From NCBI GenBank assembly GCA_020698575.1, contig CM036243.1:19373403-19437402 (forward strand): 64,000 bases of DNA, written 5' to 3'. Below are positions 35,601-48,400 of this stretch, piece by piece (the first letter of the stretch is position 1; the number at the start of each line of letters is the position of its first letter). A program made the translations under genes and the position numbers. The notes below the pieces were generated by a model that worked only from the letters and a program-made list of their open reading frames with translations, ran no database searches and had not been told where the DNA came from. The DNA is from Bostrychus sinensis (Eukaryota; Chordata; Actinopteri; Gobiiformes; Eleotridae).

Positions 35601-36196
35601 AAGGCCAGCTCTCGCGTATGACACATCACAAGGACAGACACCTGATAAACAAGAAATGACCTGTTACTGATGTATGTGCTTTGCACTTAATTTACATTTA
35701 CATTTGTATTTATCAGGAAATTTACATTTAAATGTGTAATTATTAGGAAATTGCACTGTCCAACTCACCTGACCCTCTACTGGTTCTAACTGCTGCAATG
35801 TAGCAAGTACAAACACTGCAGTTTTTCCCATACCAGACTTGGCCTGGCATAGAATGTCCATGCCCAAGATGGCTTGAGGGATGCACTCATGTTGGACTGA
35901 GGAGAAAATAAAAATAACACAAATTGTCAAATTTAAACTGATGAAGTAGGATATGGTGCAATTTTATTTATTACGTAGTAGTGACATTCACCTTCTGAGG
36001 GGTGTTCAAATCCACAGTCAACAATGGCCCGAAGTAGCTCTGGTTTGAGAAGAAAGTCTCTAAATCCAGAACTGTGAATGGATACATAGGACCCCTTCAC
36101 GTCCTTTTTGTTGGCTGGGGTACTTTCAGGGACTCCCTGGGGCTCGTCATCTTCCTCATAGTCCAAAAGTTCGTTGTCAACGTCGTTCTCAGACAT
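32690..36196 (-). CDS. ddx39a: ATP-dependent RNA helicase DDX39A (UAP56 family)
   Basis: Nine coding exons on -: 35992-36196, 35769-35896, 35365-35641, 35016-35134, 33528-33659, 33270-33379, 33049-33193, 32815-32962, 32690-32706. They join in frame to 426 residues (human DDX39A is 427). The ATG sits directly after a splice acceptor, so a noncoding exon lies upstream. Visible helicase motifs are AKSGMGKT (87-94), DECD (194-197), SAT (226-228) and HRVARAGR (371-378). The last 17-base exon restores the family ending IEQSR; reading through its donor gives a spurious tail. The acidic N-terminus (EEDDEPQ) and NVPELPEEIDISSY favour DDX39A over DDX39B. Family role: nuclear DECD-box ATPase that loads TREX onto spliced mRNA and supports export and splicing. 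Unusual substitutions: G207 in DMRGDVQE and C265 in QQYYCKLKD. Confidence 0.95.
34085..34975 (+). mobile_element. Tc1/mariner-like remnant in a ddx39a intron
   Basis: Lies between ddx39a exons 4 and 5. The left end (GGTTAAAGAAAACCCCAAAT) and the reverse complement of the right end (AATTAAAGAAAATCCCAAAA) are inverted repeats. The 3' part (about 34620-34680) encodes DSPDLNPIENLWSVVKR, the conserved end of a Tc1-like DDE transposase, followed by stops. Internally deleted and dead; antisense to ddx39a. Confidence 0.8.
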
Positions 36197-36837
36197 CTGT
36201 TTAAAAAAAAAAAAAAAAGCCCACAGGAAAGACAAGGGCACAGGTGAAACTTTCTGCCAGGATAAGTCGCAGCAAACCGCGACCCCTATGGGAATAATCG
36301 TGATATCGATGAATGGTGCGCTTGTTGCGAAAAAGAAATGCCCCTGTTAAAATCTGGCATGAGGTAACGTTGACAAAAACAAGAAAACATATAGGTCTTA
36401 ATAATGTATACACGTTTATAAAATGTGACTACGTCAGTAGAACTTGTTGCAAACACACCGGATCAACAATGGACCAACATCCCTTTACTCTATCCATAGA
36501 AGCTAACGAGCATTAGCATCAACTCTTAAATGCTAGCTAAATCTAAAAGTTATCACAGTAATTAACGCGCACAAAGAATAAAAACAGAAAAGGCTTTAAT
36601 GTTAGCACTAGAGACACCTAATTAAAATATGTGGAAACCGACAGGGACACCAGACCAGCCATACAACAGACGTTTAGCATAACGCTACATAGCACCGCAG
36701 GTTTCAAAATCAACTCGAAACTTTTTGAACTAATAACTACTAAGATTAAACGCAACCCACAACAACGGTCAAGCTTGAAGAATGTGATAAAACACACAAA
36801 TAGACCAATAAACTACCTTCTGGTGAGGTTTATTTAC

Positions 36838-36895
36838 CGTCTCTGCTAAAGCGTATTTTCCTTGCTAAGCAGTTTCTCACACTACAGGCAGCGTG
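36838..36895 (-). other. ddx39a: Probable ddx39a 5' noncoding exon
   Basis: A donor on - (GAGACG then gtaaat) ends at 36838. It would splice over about 640 bp to the acceptor immediately before the ATG at 36196. The upstream border (transcription start) is a guess. Confidence 0.45.
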
Positions 36896-36899
36896 TGGA

Positions 36900-38095
36900 A
36901 GCACATGCATGGTGCTGTCATGTACAATACGTAAAATGTACTTAAATTCTTAACATGGCTAATCAAATTATATTTTAGTGATATGCTTGTGGTCAACATA
37001 TTTCACTAAGGGCGAAATGTCATACTCGTTTTTTACGGTATATTGTATTCTACCACGTTTTATATAAGCCTACATGAAATGTAAGGAATGCTGCGAGAGG
37101 AATTTTCTTTACAACAGTACGTGAAGGCATCACCAGCTGAACGGACTAAAACTGTTTCTAAAATTGAAAACCTAATGTCTTGTTTTGTTGTCATTCATTG
37201 TTATTAATTGTATAAAAGCACGTTTATTTCAGACATAAAGTATTTTATTGTCCGTTAATTTTATACATATATTATATTTTATATTTTTAGTTTTAGTTTA
37301 TAGTTTTAACTAGTTTTAATCAATGTAAAGAGCTGCTCTGAGAGTGATGACCAGGTTTTACATATCATAGTGACATTATGCAATCTGCAGTAGGCTGGCT
37401 CTAACACACGTTCGTTGTTATACCAAGGGATTTGTGCTATCGGCTATGTCCACTTGATGGCAGCATTGAGTGAACATTTTACCACAATATGGCACTGAAT
37501 GGGTCATGGGCATATTAAGGTTTACTACCTTTTACCTGACGAGGACGTGCGTAGCCTAATTATAAGCTAGTACAAGAGACGCTACCACACTGGAGAGAGT
37601 AAATCCAAGAAAACAAATGTGCATTTTACTATTACTCACTGATGGCCACAAAAAGAAAGGCAACTTGTGTCAGTTTTGTTTACAGTCATTCTATTGGGAA
37701 TCTATATATTAAGCTAAGCTATATCATATCCATGTAGCACAACACTGTAATTTAGTACATAGTATCGTACACGTTGACCTTATACCTTAGTTGTTTTCTA
37801 TTTCCAAAACACATATGAAGTCTGAATAAACAGGCTATATATTTTTATAACGATAAAACTGTGATGTAGCCTGTGTTTTTTATTCATTCATTGCGATGAA
37901 CAAACCAACTCCTGTGTTGCTACCGCGGCGCCCTGTGACACCTTAACAACCCGCCTCCCCACAGAATAAAGCTCCGCGCTGATTGGCTGTCGGTGTTGTC
38001 TCTCTTGTACACAGCCGCAGCCCATTGGTCAGTGGCCTGCTCATCGTGACGTTTTCTGAGCGGCGATAGGCGCGCCCCGCCTCGAGCTTGACAGA
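36900..38095. other. Shared upstream region of ddx39a and evi5l
   Basis: A roughly 1.2-kb gap between the two divergent genes. It becomes GC-rich from about 37920, with a CCAAT motif (about 38022). A CTCF-like match (CCACTTGATGGCAGC, 37450-37464) differs from the consensus at one core base. No coding signal. Confidence 0.5.
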
Positions 38096-38458
38096 CTCCG
38101 CTGAACGCCAGCCATTCTGTGTGATTTATTTGTAATGATTGATGTCGCCGTGTTAGCGTCATTCTCTCTGCACGGCCACAACATAAGGCTGTTTGCGTCT
38201 TTTATACAAAATTTTCCGAGGCAATTCTCTCTTCTCGACATATTCGGCAGACAGACACGGCATAGCTCTGCCTGGCGCCCGGGGAGCGGTGCAGCAGCTG
38301 TGCGACTGGAGGAAGCGCGAGGATGGCACTGCGTTGGACGGTCCCTGAAATCCTCCTCGGTGGCCCATTAAGATTTTAATTAGCTGATAACACACATTTG
38401 ACCTCTAAATGCTGGAGCAACCACGAAGCCACATCGTTATAATGAAAAGGAAGAACAG
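38090..38458 (+). other. evi5l: Probable evi5l first exon (5'UTR)
   Basis: CpG-richer DNA that ends in a strong donor (AACAG then gtaagt, 38459). Joined to the acceptor at 45308 it has no in-frame extension of the main protein. It supplies an upstream ORF from 38409 that starts MLEQPRSHIVIMKRKNR and stops 16 bases into exon 2, 87 bases before the main ATG. The exon start is inferred, not seen. Confidence 0.5.
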
Positions 38459-41400
38459 GTAAGTTAAGGCGGGGAATTGTTAATTTTGTCATTAGGCTAT
38501 TTTTCTACGGAGAGCGGCGTTTCCTTGAGGAGCTTATAATGACTGTCCAATGAGCGCATTCATTCCAGTAGTCTCACTGAAACAGGCCTGTTAGCGAGTA
38601 TACTTATTTTATTAGCAGTGATCGTAAGCTAAAAACGCTTATTTTTTCGAAGGAAAAGCGCCTTGTTGTGTGCCATGTCCAAAGTATGCTCCTTAATTGT
38701 CCTTTCCCCATTTCATTTCGTTACACAAGCGGGGGCATTTCACGGTGCTGAAAGCAATGATGTGTCACTTTGGCTACATATGTTGATAGAACCGAGCCAG
38801 GAGTCGACTGCAGAGCATTTAGCCAGGCCTGTGGTGTGCACACGGGAGCAGCAGCAGCAGAGCAGCGTGTATGTATGTCCTACAAGCTACAAAAGCTTTA
38901 AAATAGACTACACACTGGACTAGCGTCATAAAACGCTGGCAGTTGTATATTTAGTTTAGTTCATTAATTCATACCATAGACAAATTCTACATAGACCTAT
39001 TAAGCACTGCCATTTAATCAAAAGACAATTCTATAGACAATTAGTAGCTAAATTGCTATTACAACAGTTAAAGTAGTCCAAAACTGTTAAGATAGCCTCT
39101 AGTAAGATCCTTTTTAATCTAGGTCATGCTCATATTATAACCTCACATGTTAAATAAAAAACAGGTAAGTGATCCTTTAGTTTTATCCTGTCACTGACTA
39201 GCAACAATAGCTCTCAAAACCCCAAGGCCCTTTTAGCAAAAGAGCGGTTCCTAAGGGTTTAATTATGCTCCCTGTTGACTCTAATTAAGGTTTGTAACCT
39301 ACCCAGGACATATAGGCTATGAGTGACTCAGTTTGTCATATCCTCATTTAAAGATGTGATGAGATTACGCTTACATTTATCTGGCTAATCCACTCACTAA
39401 GAAAGAGATCCATGAGTGAATTGGCAAGGGAGGAAACAAGTATCTGATTTTCACATCCTGGTGACCTTGTTTTGACAAACTACAGTCTCCATACCTCTTT
39501 TTTTATCTGATCCGACACTGATAGCCAACCACAGTGCTGTACATTCATTGTACCTTTAAACTGCATATTCTGCTTCTCCCAGCCTCATTATTTACCCATG
39601 TGAGATGGTGGTAAGCTAATAGGGCCCACAAAAACAGGTTGAGATTTGTGTACAGTGGATTTGTGTGTGTGCAACCTTCAGTAAGAAGAGAAAACATGCC
39701 ATCTTGCAGCATTTACAGTGTTGTACTGTTGGCATGCTGCTTTCAGTTTATCCTCTCTGCCAAATAACTACACATTTTAAGGTAATCATATGTACTAGAC
39801 TCACCTTTACAAGCATTAAATGGGTGTGTACATTTTGCAAATAGGAATAATGGACTTTTCTAAAACTGATACAAGAGTCAGCCTAGTCTGCTCTAGTGGC
39901 ATCATCTTGCACAAAAATTATATAAATAATTCAACCACCTCATGACTTTTTAATTTACTGTGACACAGGGCTTATACTAATTGTTAAATCTCATTTGTAT
40001 GCACCTTGTTTTGCAGCACTGTTGTCCAGACACCTTGTCAACAAGCACCGCCCCTCTCTGCTTTATATTAAACATTAATTTAAAACAGTGACTACTAAAA
40101 TGCTGTTCTTCATGGAAATGTCCCTAATAAGGTGCAACCTTACCCTATGTAGTGACACTTTTGGCCCATTTAGTTGCTCTGGATGCAGGGGATTAAGACT
40201 GTAACACACTCAACATTAGTAATGTCCAGGCAGTAAGTTATGTTTAAGCTGTGCCTCAATTTATTGAATAAAATGTATTGTGAAGTATTACGTTTTACCT
40301 TTACTTGAGTAAATTATTTAACTCTCCAAATGAGTAAAGGTATTTGACATTGGTGGCAAAGTAAGTAGAAAAAGTAGTAGAAGTGGTAGTAGTATAAATT
40401 TTAGTAGTGGTAACAATAATAGTATGATTATTAGGAGCGATAGAAATTATAGCTGTAAGCAGTATACGCTGCAGTGGTGATAATAGTAGAAGTGGTAAGT
40501 ACTTTCTATGTAAGCAAAAACTTTATTCTCAATATATTACTCTTACTCAAGTAACAAAAGTAAATTGTTTTGAGTACTTTTACTAAAGCAGGAAAATTAA
40601 AGTAATGTCTCCTGAATGGACCTATAGTTGGTCTGGTGGCAAAAAAAACAACAACACCCAAAACAAAACTAGAAAGTATCTTTTGGCATGTTGTCCAGGA
40701 TGGCACATTCAGTCACCTGCAGATATGTCTGTATAGTATAACTCTATTTTCTCCAATGATAATCTGAACGTAAACCGGAATTGTATACGTCCAATTTTCA
40801 GTCTGGTTTGTCTCATTTTTCCATTCGACTACAACACCACTGCACTGTTTGTGTGCTGACACATGCGAACAGGGAGCAGTTTGATGACCTGGCCCAGCTA
40901 CAACTGCTGATCCTCCTCTCTCTGTCCCTCCTTACTCTATTGTTCTTGTTAGTTTCAGATTTGTAACTGGATATGTAGTCTACCTCTGCAGATTTTAGAC
41001 ACACTGAAACATGAAGTGCATGTATTCCACTGCTACAGGGAGGAAGAAATTTTAATAGGAATGTGATACAACTTCCTATTTTGTATAGCTCAGAAGATTT
41101 TTTTGTTCCCATGGCTTTGCTACAGCTCAAGGAAACAAATACTTATACTGTATGTATCGCAGTCTCTAAGGGTGTTATTAGCTAAACATACTGTGACCAT
41201 TTCTGTAGAAAAATGCACCGAATGAGTTCAGCTTAGTATGGCCCTTTTTTAAAATGATTTACAGCAAGAGAAGCCTTTAGAGGATTATTAACCATACAGA
41301 TGGATGAGACCTGGGAAGCTCTGCCAAGGAGGTTATGTTTTTATTAGTATTGGTTTGTTGTTGTATGTTAGCTAGTCAGTTATGGGTCAAGGAAGAAATT

Positions 41401-41610
41401 GTTAGTTTTTGATGTGGTTTTATGGCTCAGTGAATAGAGCCTGAAGGCCCCTGAGTGCTACTTTTTGATTGTGCCTCTGGACTAAACATGAATAAAACTT
41501 TTATTTAGCCGCTTAAACCGATTTTGGTCACCATTAAAAACATTATCTGAATTTTAAAAAAAAAATGTTCCAGTAAATTCCAGTAAATACTTTAGAAAAA
41601 GGTAAAGAGA

Positions 41611-41625
41611 CCAGCAGAGGGCAGC
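41611..41625 (+). promoter_or_regulatory. CTCF-like motif
   Basis: CCAGCAGAGGGCAGC fits the vertebrate CTCF core consensus (CCASYAGRKGGCRSY) at every position. It is in evi5l intron 1. Binding is not shown. Confidence 0.45.
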
Positions 41626-43815
41626 AGAGTACAGCTCTCTTGTGCTCTTTTGAAAAGAAACGGTGTTCTTGAACTCTTTGTATTATGCAATTTTACTACA
41701 AAATGAAATATAGCTCTGAGGAATCAGTGGAAACAGAGGTGTGCACCATTTTTTGATAACTCAGATCCTCAAAATCAGGATTACTCAAATAGAATATAAG
41801 AAGAATAGGAATTATATATGTTAAATAATGCTAAATATCAAGATTTTATAATTCCAGCTTTAGTTGGGATTGTCTTTGCGATGGCATCACATTCAGAAAC
41901 CTCCTCTTCTAGTTTTTACTTGTGCAGTTCTGTGTAATCCAGTTTTGAGATTAGTAAATGAGTCATACTGCTGACAGTAATTATAAGCTAATAAATAGGC
42001 TCTGCAATATGAGATCTGTCACTATAGAAACATGTTCTTAAATTGCCTATAACCAAGTATGTTTTTTGGGGATAGGCTTTTATGTCTATTGCTGTTTATT
42101 GGCTCTCGCAGGAAAAATAATCTCAGCAGAACTAACCCTCTTTAAAGCCAGAGTCCCTGTGGTCACTACATCTTGGACTCTTTAATTCTTTGTGTATTAT
42201 GACCAAATTTAGAAATTTTGACTGGTATCTGTTAGTAATGAAGACATTTATTACAGTAAATTTAATAGTACATTTGGCTCAGGAGCTGTGTTTGAATAGT
42301 GGCTTTATTGGTGTTTGGTAACAGTCATTTACTACTATGTGTATTTGCACTTTATTTTCGGTAAATGGATCTTGTTTAATCTAGCCATGTACTCAAAAAG
42401 AAAACATCTGCCTTTTTCGCAATGGTACATTTAAGCTTAGTCACAAGGACAGTGGGCACATGAGGTGAAGAGCATGGAAATGCTCAGTCCACATGTTGTA
42501 GACAAACATTAGATCATAAGTTAGAGCAACAGAGAGGTTAACTGCTACAGATGAGTGAAGAGGTCACATTGTTGTCATGGCTAGAAGACCTGAGGCCAAG
42601 GAGCACAGAGAGCAGTGAAAAGAGTGGTTTAAACATTAGCATGGCTGTAGTCTAAGAAAACTGTTCAATCTTTGGGCTGGCGACTGCCCAGCACATATCT
42701 CTGTTAACGGTATCTGTTACATACCAGGTACACAGGTATGTCCTCCCTGTGTTACCATGGGTTCTTTCTGGCTTTGTCCCACCAACAAGGACAAGGAAGT
42801 TCATGGTACAAGTATTGGTCCTACTCTTCCTGCTATGAGGAATACACAGAGGTACAGCTAAAGATACTTTATAGCACACAGTAACCTTCACAAATCATTA
42901 GCTGCATGCCTTGCTCAGAAACAGTTGTATTTTCAGTTACAGTCTCAACTGCCTGCAGCCCCAAGTCTCCGGAGAGACCTGTGACATTAGCCAGTTGTCA
43001 CACAGTGATCAACAACTGGGCTCAGGGGAAGTGCGTTGTGCTTTGTCATAGACCTTCACAATGTCCTTCTGTTGGAGCATGCGTGGGTGTACATGAGGGG
43101 TACCACTCTTTACGCACACTGTATGACTCAGAGCATTACAGCAAGGCCAGGCTACAGTGACACAGCTAAATCACAGACTCTACAATCCAAACCCTTTGTT
43201 GTTGTTTTTTTTGTTGTTGTTTTTTTTGTTATTTTGGCTTTGCTGATGGCCAGACAGAATTAAAGAGTAACACCAAAAGTATTAAGATGCTTTGAGTTTG
43301 AATAAAATTGTGGAATCATTAAATATTCATATCCAGGTGTCACTGCTTTTTACAGTAGGCTATGTTCTTGTTATAAGCTCCCCATCTAAAAGACAAGCTG
43401 TTTTTGAGCTAATGTGTGTGATTGGTTCCATTGGCTTGTTAATGGCTCTTTTGATTGGCCTGGTTGCTGTGCATGAATGCAGTCCTTGTTCGTTGGCCAT
43501 GCTGCTGTCTTAGTTCAGACCAGCATTATACCTCTCTTTTTTTCCCCCTGCTTTACATCTGTGTTTTTGATGACAATTTAATACAGGAACTACATTTACT
43601 ATACATTTCATTCTTAATATGTAATGTTTAGTGGCAGTGGCCTTTTGAAATAAATACGCAATCATTGTTAATGTTGGGTGCACAGTGGCAGAGTGGTTAG
43701 CTCTCAGTGAGGAAGTTGTGGATTTGATTCTGGCCTCTGCATGTCCTCCCCATGTTACCATAAGTTCTCTCCGACTTCCTCTCACAGTCCAAAGATATTC
43801 ATGTTCTATATATAG

Positions 43816-44283
43816 CAGGAGTGTTACGATACAGTAACTATATCAATGTGTAAATTTTTTATTCATACGATACAACTATATTGATAAATATTACCTTGTA
43901 TGGAATCATATTGTTTTCTAGGAAGTGTATATCAATATACATGGAAAAACAGTTGATAATATTGGAAATATCAATATTATAAGTTTGCATGTTAAAATAA
44001 AACCAGCTATGTCTTTTTTGGATGTAATTTTTGTGTTTTAATTAAATAAAATAAAACTTTTCTTCATTCTCAGTCTGCTGGACATAATCAGCCCCGGGCA
44101 CAATGTTGGATTTGATTTGGATTTTTTTTTTTGCAAAAAGTTGCTGTTCTGGTTGTATCGATGTAAAGGTGTTGAATCATATCGAATCATATCATTCTAA
44201 ATTAGCCAGTATTGTTCTTGAATCTGATTGAAACAATTCTAATCAATATGCATCATTGCAAAAATTTATTGTTACCCCCTCTA
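43816..44283. mobile_element. hAT-like MITE in evi5l intron 1
   Basis: Starts CAGGAGTGTTACGATACAG and ends ATTGTTACCCCCTCTA, whose reverse complement is similar (TAGAGGGGGTAACAAT). The interior has several ATCGATG/ATATCGAATCATATC words. AT-rich flanks prevent a firm target duplication. Confidence 0.5.
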
Positions 44284-45410
44284 ATATATAAGAGAAGTGG
44301 TGAACCTTAAGTGAATGAATGAATACATTACTATTACTGAGAGGAGCACTGGTCCTGTTCATTTTTCTTAATGGTCCAAGATGAACTTTCTGTATTGCTC
44401 TTTCAAATTTTGTCAGTGAAGAAAGTAGCAGGAAGAGTTTGTATAATCGTAATAACTAACTAATAACTAATGTAGTATATTTAGCCATCTACTTTATGAA
44501 TGTATTGTATTAATCAAGAGAGGTGGCCTATGTTGAGGGGTTGCTTAACATTGGCATGTAAAATGCCTCACTGAAGACACAAATGCCTATTGCTTCTAAT
44601 TTAAGGAACTATTTATAAACTGTTTCCTGTTCTTGGAAAAAATAGGAAATAAATTATTTATCCCCATCTGTTGTGTTGCTATGCAATAGGGTTTGTGCTG
44701 TGCCATCTGCCTTCTTTTATTAACACAATCATCTATCTGATATACCTGTACTATATTTGATATCTCTGAGTATTACCTTCTCCATAGTATGATAATATAA
44801 AGTCAACAATGTGTGATCTTCAACCAAGATTGCCTGTATTGTTTCTGTGAGTAAAATTACTATAGTTGTGTGTCAAATTAAATTAATTTGGCACTTGATG
44901 TTATTACATGGTTTCTGATAAGGCCTCTATAAATTACAGTCAACCAAAAAGAAAAGTCTTATGGTGATTCAGGATGATCTCATCAGGGCCACTCCTTCAC
45001 AGCAGTTATATGAACCAGGAGGAGCAGACATCACTGGCATTTTAGTATGGATCAGACTTGACCCATTCATCCAATAATAAAATAGTTTATTTTTGGATCA
45101 TCCCAACAAGCTTAAATAGCATTATTACAAGTTATATACATGTTACATGTTGGCTGGAGATTTTATCTTTAAAACTTTTGCCATTTTCATCTAATGCCAA
45201 AATCTGTCTAATATTTACAGACAACAACACACTAAGCTATTCCAACAAATTTATAGTGAGGCCAGAAAATTAATTTGTCTACTGATGTACTTTTTTATGT
45301 ACTCCAGGTTTGAAGATCTCTGATCACATTGGCTCCCAGGCTGACCTGGTGGCTAACTGGGAAACAACAGGGCCAACAAAGATAGATCCATCCAGTGAGA
45401 GCCTTAAACC

Positions 45411-48400
45411 ATGTCTATAGCCAGTAACAGTCCCGAGAGAGAAGGCTCTATGGCTCAGCTGGAGTGCCCCTCGTCCCCTCCAGGCATGGACCCGGACCCC
45501 TCATCCACAGGCAGCCCAGTGCTTAGTCCGGACTCATCTTCCCATGATGCAGTGCTCTCGGCTCCAGCAGCGTCACCTGCAGACTCAGAGAACCTGAGTC
45601 CAGATGAACTAGAACTGCTGGCCAAATTGGAGGAGCAAAACAGGTATTGTCATATAAAAGAAATGTTATATTAGATGGTATATTGAAATTTCGCATGGAC
45701 ATGTGAGTAAAGCAGCGACTCTAAATGATGGACAAGGATGTATAGGATTATGTACGTCATAGGGACAGTTCATGTTAGATGTTTTGGAGATGAAGTCAGG
45801 CAAGAGGCATAGATGTAGTGGAAGAGGACATTAAGTTAGTGTGAGAGAAGGATGCAGAGAATAGACTTAGATGGGGCAAATGATTTGCTGTGACAGCCCG
45901 TAAATGAAAGGAGAAAATATTCCAATTAAGTGTTATTTTAATACAGTATTATGCAAATTCAGTAATTGCCTCAAACGTAATTTTCATTGACTTACTTCCT
46001 CACTACACTCAGGTTGCTAGAGGCCGATTCCAAATCCATGAGGTCTATGAGTGGCTCACGGCGCAACAGTGGCTCATCCCTAGTGTCCAGCTCCTCGGCC
46101 TCCTCTAACCTGTCTCACCTGGAAGAGGATACATGGATCCTTTGGGGCCGCATTGTCAATGAGTGGGAGGAGTGGAGACGCAAGAAAGATAAACTCCTGA
46201 AGGCAAGTGTAAAGCGTGAAAATCACTGTGAACCCCACATGGTTGAGGTCCCCTACGAGAGGTTACAAGTTAAAAAGCACTCCTGTCCCTATGACACAAT
46301 GTACTTACTTTTATGCATTGTCAGAAACATGGACTCCAGCTCAGAGTCCATGTCATAAAGATTGTTGCATATATGCCTAATATACACAGTATAGCTTTAA
46401 ATCTAATAATTTCTGTAAGAAAGATATATTTTTGCAGGAGTTGCTTTGTTGCTTTATTGGTTAGCATGATAACTCAAAAAGTAATGGGGAGATTTTTATT
46501 CAATTTTCAGGAAAGGCCATTAGTGACCCAAAGATTAAATAATTAATTTGCTCATTGAATACTGTCTTGAGCCAACAGTTTTATTTAGGACTCTGTACCA
46601 TTGCAAGATAGGGCCAAAGATAATCACAATTAATAAATAAATGATCAGGTTTGAATTATTCACCATTGTGGCGTATACGAGGTTTGTGGGTCAATGAATA
46701 GAGCATTTACCCCGAACCAGAAGATTCCTGATTTGAGTCGAGGTCTGGGTACTACATATTTACTCTTGTCAGTTTATGATTGTTCATTATTGTGCATGGG
46801 TAGACAAGTCAGCCTTCTCTGACAGAAAGAGAAAACACAAAGGAAAAATAATGGGACAAGAAAATTTGTCAAGCCAAATGAATAAGCAGAAATAAACAAA
46901 ATGACAGCCTTTGTTTTATGTTTTCATAATCATTAAAATACAGTCAGAAAAGAGAGTTGCTTTGTATTTAATCTACATCCATATGGTCATGAAAAATCTA
47001 GACATGGACATTTTTAATACACCTTTATGGTTTTGGAAAACTCATGAGTTTTGGCTTGTTTGATAAAAAGTTTATCACATTTATGCCCTAAAATATTTAT
47101 GTCATCATTATATACTAATGTCAATTGCTACATATTATTGCCTTAATGCTATTACTAAATTCAATGATACAGTTTATGTTAGAAAACCTAAGATAATATC
47201 TATAATTTTGTCAGTGATTAAGTGATTTTTTTTTTTTTTTCGCATGGAGATTTGATAAAAGGATTTGTAATAGTCATAAAAAAGTAGTGGACGATTATTG
47301 GAGAGAAAGTGAAATCTAAAAGATTGTTGTTCTTTCTCATTAGCTTTCAAGAAATGCTTAGAGAATTTATAATGTTGAGAAGCTAAATATTAATAATTAG
47401 TCCTCTTTGCTGTCTTTCATGGTTCTGGCAGGAGTTGATCAGGAAGGGCATCCCTCATCACTTTCGTGCAATCGTCTGGCAGCTTCTCGGCAATGCCACC
47501 GACATGCCTGTGAAGAACCAGTACTCAGAGTTGTTAAAAATGTCCTCTCCTTGTGAGAAACTGATCCGCAGAGACATTGCCCGCACCTATCCCGAGCATG
47601 AGTTTTTCAAAGGCCAGGACAGTCTGGGCCAGGAGGTCCTCTTCAACGTCATGAAGGTACAGTCTACTGCAGTGTATTTAAGGATTACTAGAAAGAAAAA
47701 AAAGTATCATTAGTGTTGTATAAAAGCATTAATAAATATATAATTATTTTAATGGCTCAGTATTTTAAAGATACTGAATTATCACTGGTGTTGTAAATTT
47801 AGCATTGATTTACATGCTTATTACTCAAGAGTGAAACTTTACTAACAATGTTGAAGTAATGCTTTGTAGTTAATCTATTAGGTGTTTACTATTCTTAATT
47901 ATCTACACTAATTCTTAATTAGTGTAGTGTGACTGAGAGTTATTCTAAAGTGTTACCAAAAATTGTATTGAATTATTGGGATGAATGTTTGTAGCGCATG
48001 TTACTTAAATCAATTTATTCATTCATCTTCTGCTTCTTCTGGTTAGGGGTTGTGGGTGGCTGCAGCATACATCCTGGACAGTGGCCAGTCTCAGGGATGA
48101 AATTTAGAGACGCACACACACAAAGATAACCATTCACTCTCACATTCATTCACTATGGGACTTTAGAACCCATTCACCTAACACACGCATGTCTTTGGAC
48201 GGTGGGGGAAAAGCCGGAGCACCCAGTGAGAACCCACAGTAACATGGAGAGGACATGCAGACTGAAAAAGTACTAACCACTTTGCCATTGTGCACTTAAC
48301 TTTATTTATTTTCTCAGTTGTTCTGAGTCAGTCAGTCAGTTCTTCGCCTCAAAAGCAGACTCCTGTTTTCTGGTCCTTTTGCTGACCAGGAAATTAAATC

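Larger units (their letters stand above)
38459..45307 (+). other. evi5l: evi5l intron 1 (6.8 kb), repeats and few signals
   Basis: No exons seen. It contains AAGTA/AGT-rich repeats (40280-40600), GTT/T-rich DNA (about 43195-43235), SINE fragments (42735-42840 and 43677-43795) and a hAT-like MITE (43816-44283). A CTCF-like site (41611-41625) is listed separately. Confidence 0.6.

Noticed and set aside
38135..38371. 78-residue open frame in the GC-rich evi5l upstream region
   Set aside because: It has no family resemblance, is low in conserved-looking sequence and lies in likely 5'UTR/promoter DNA; GC-rich DNA gives such frames by chance.
45645..45674. Protein continuing past evi5l exon 2
   Set aside because: The donor and the family sequence (NR then LLEADSKS) show that the frame is spliced here.
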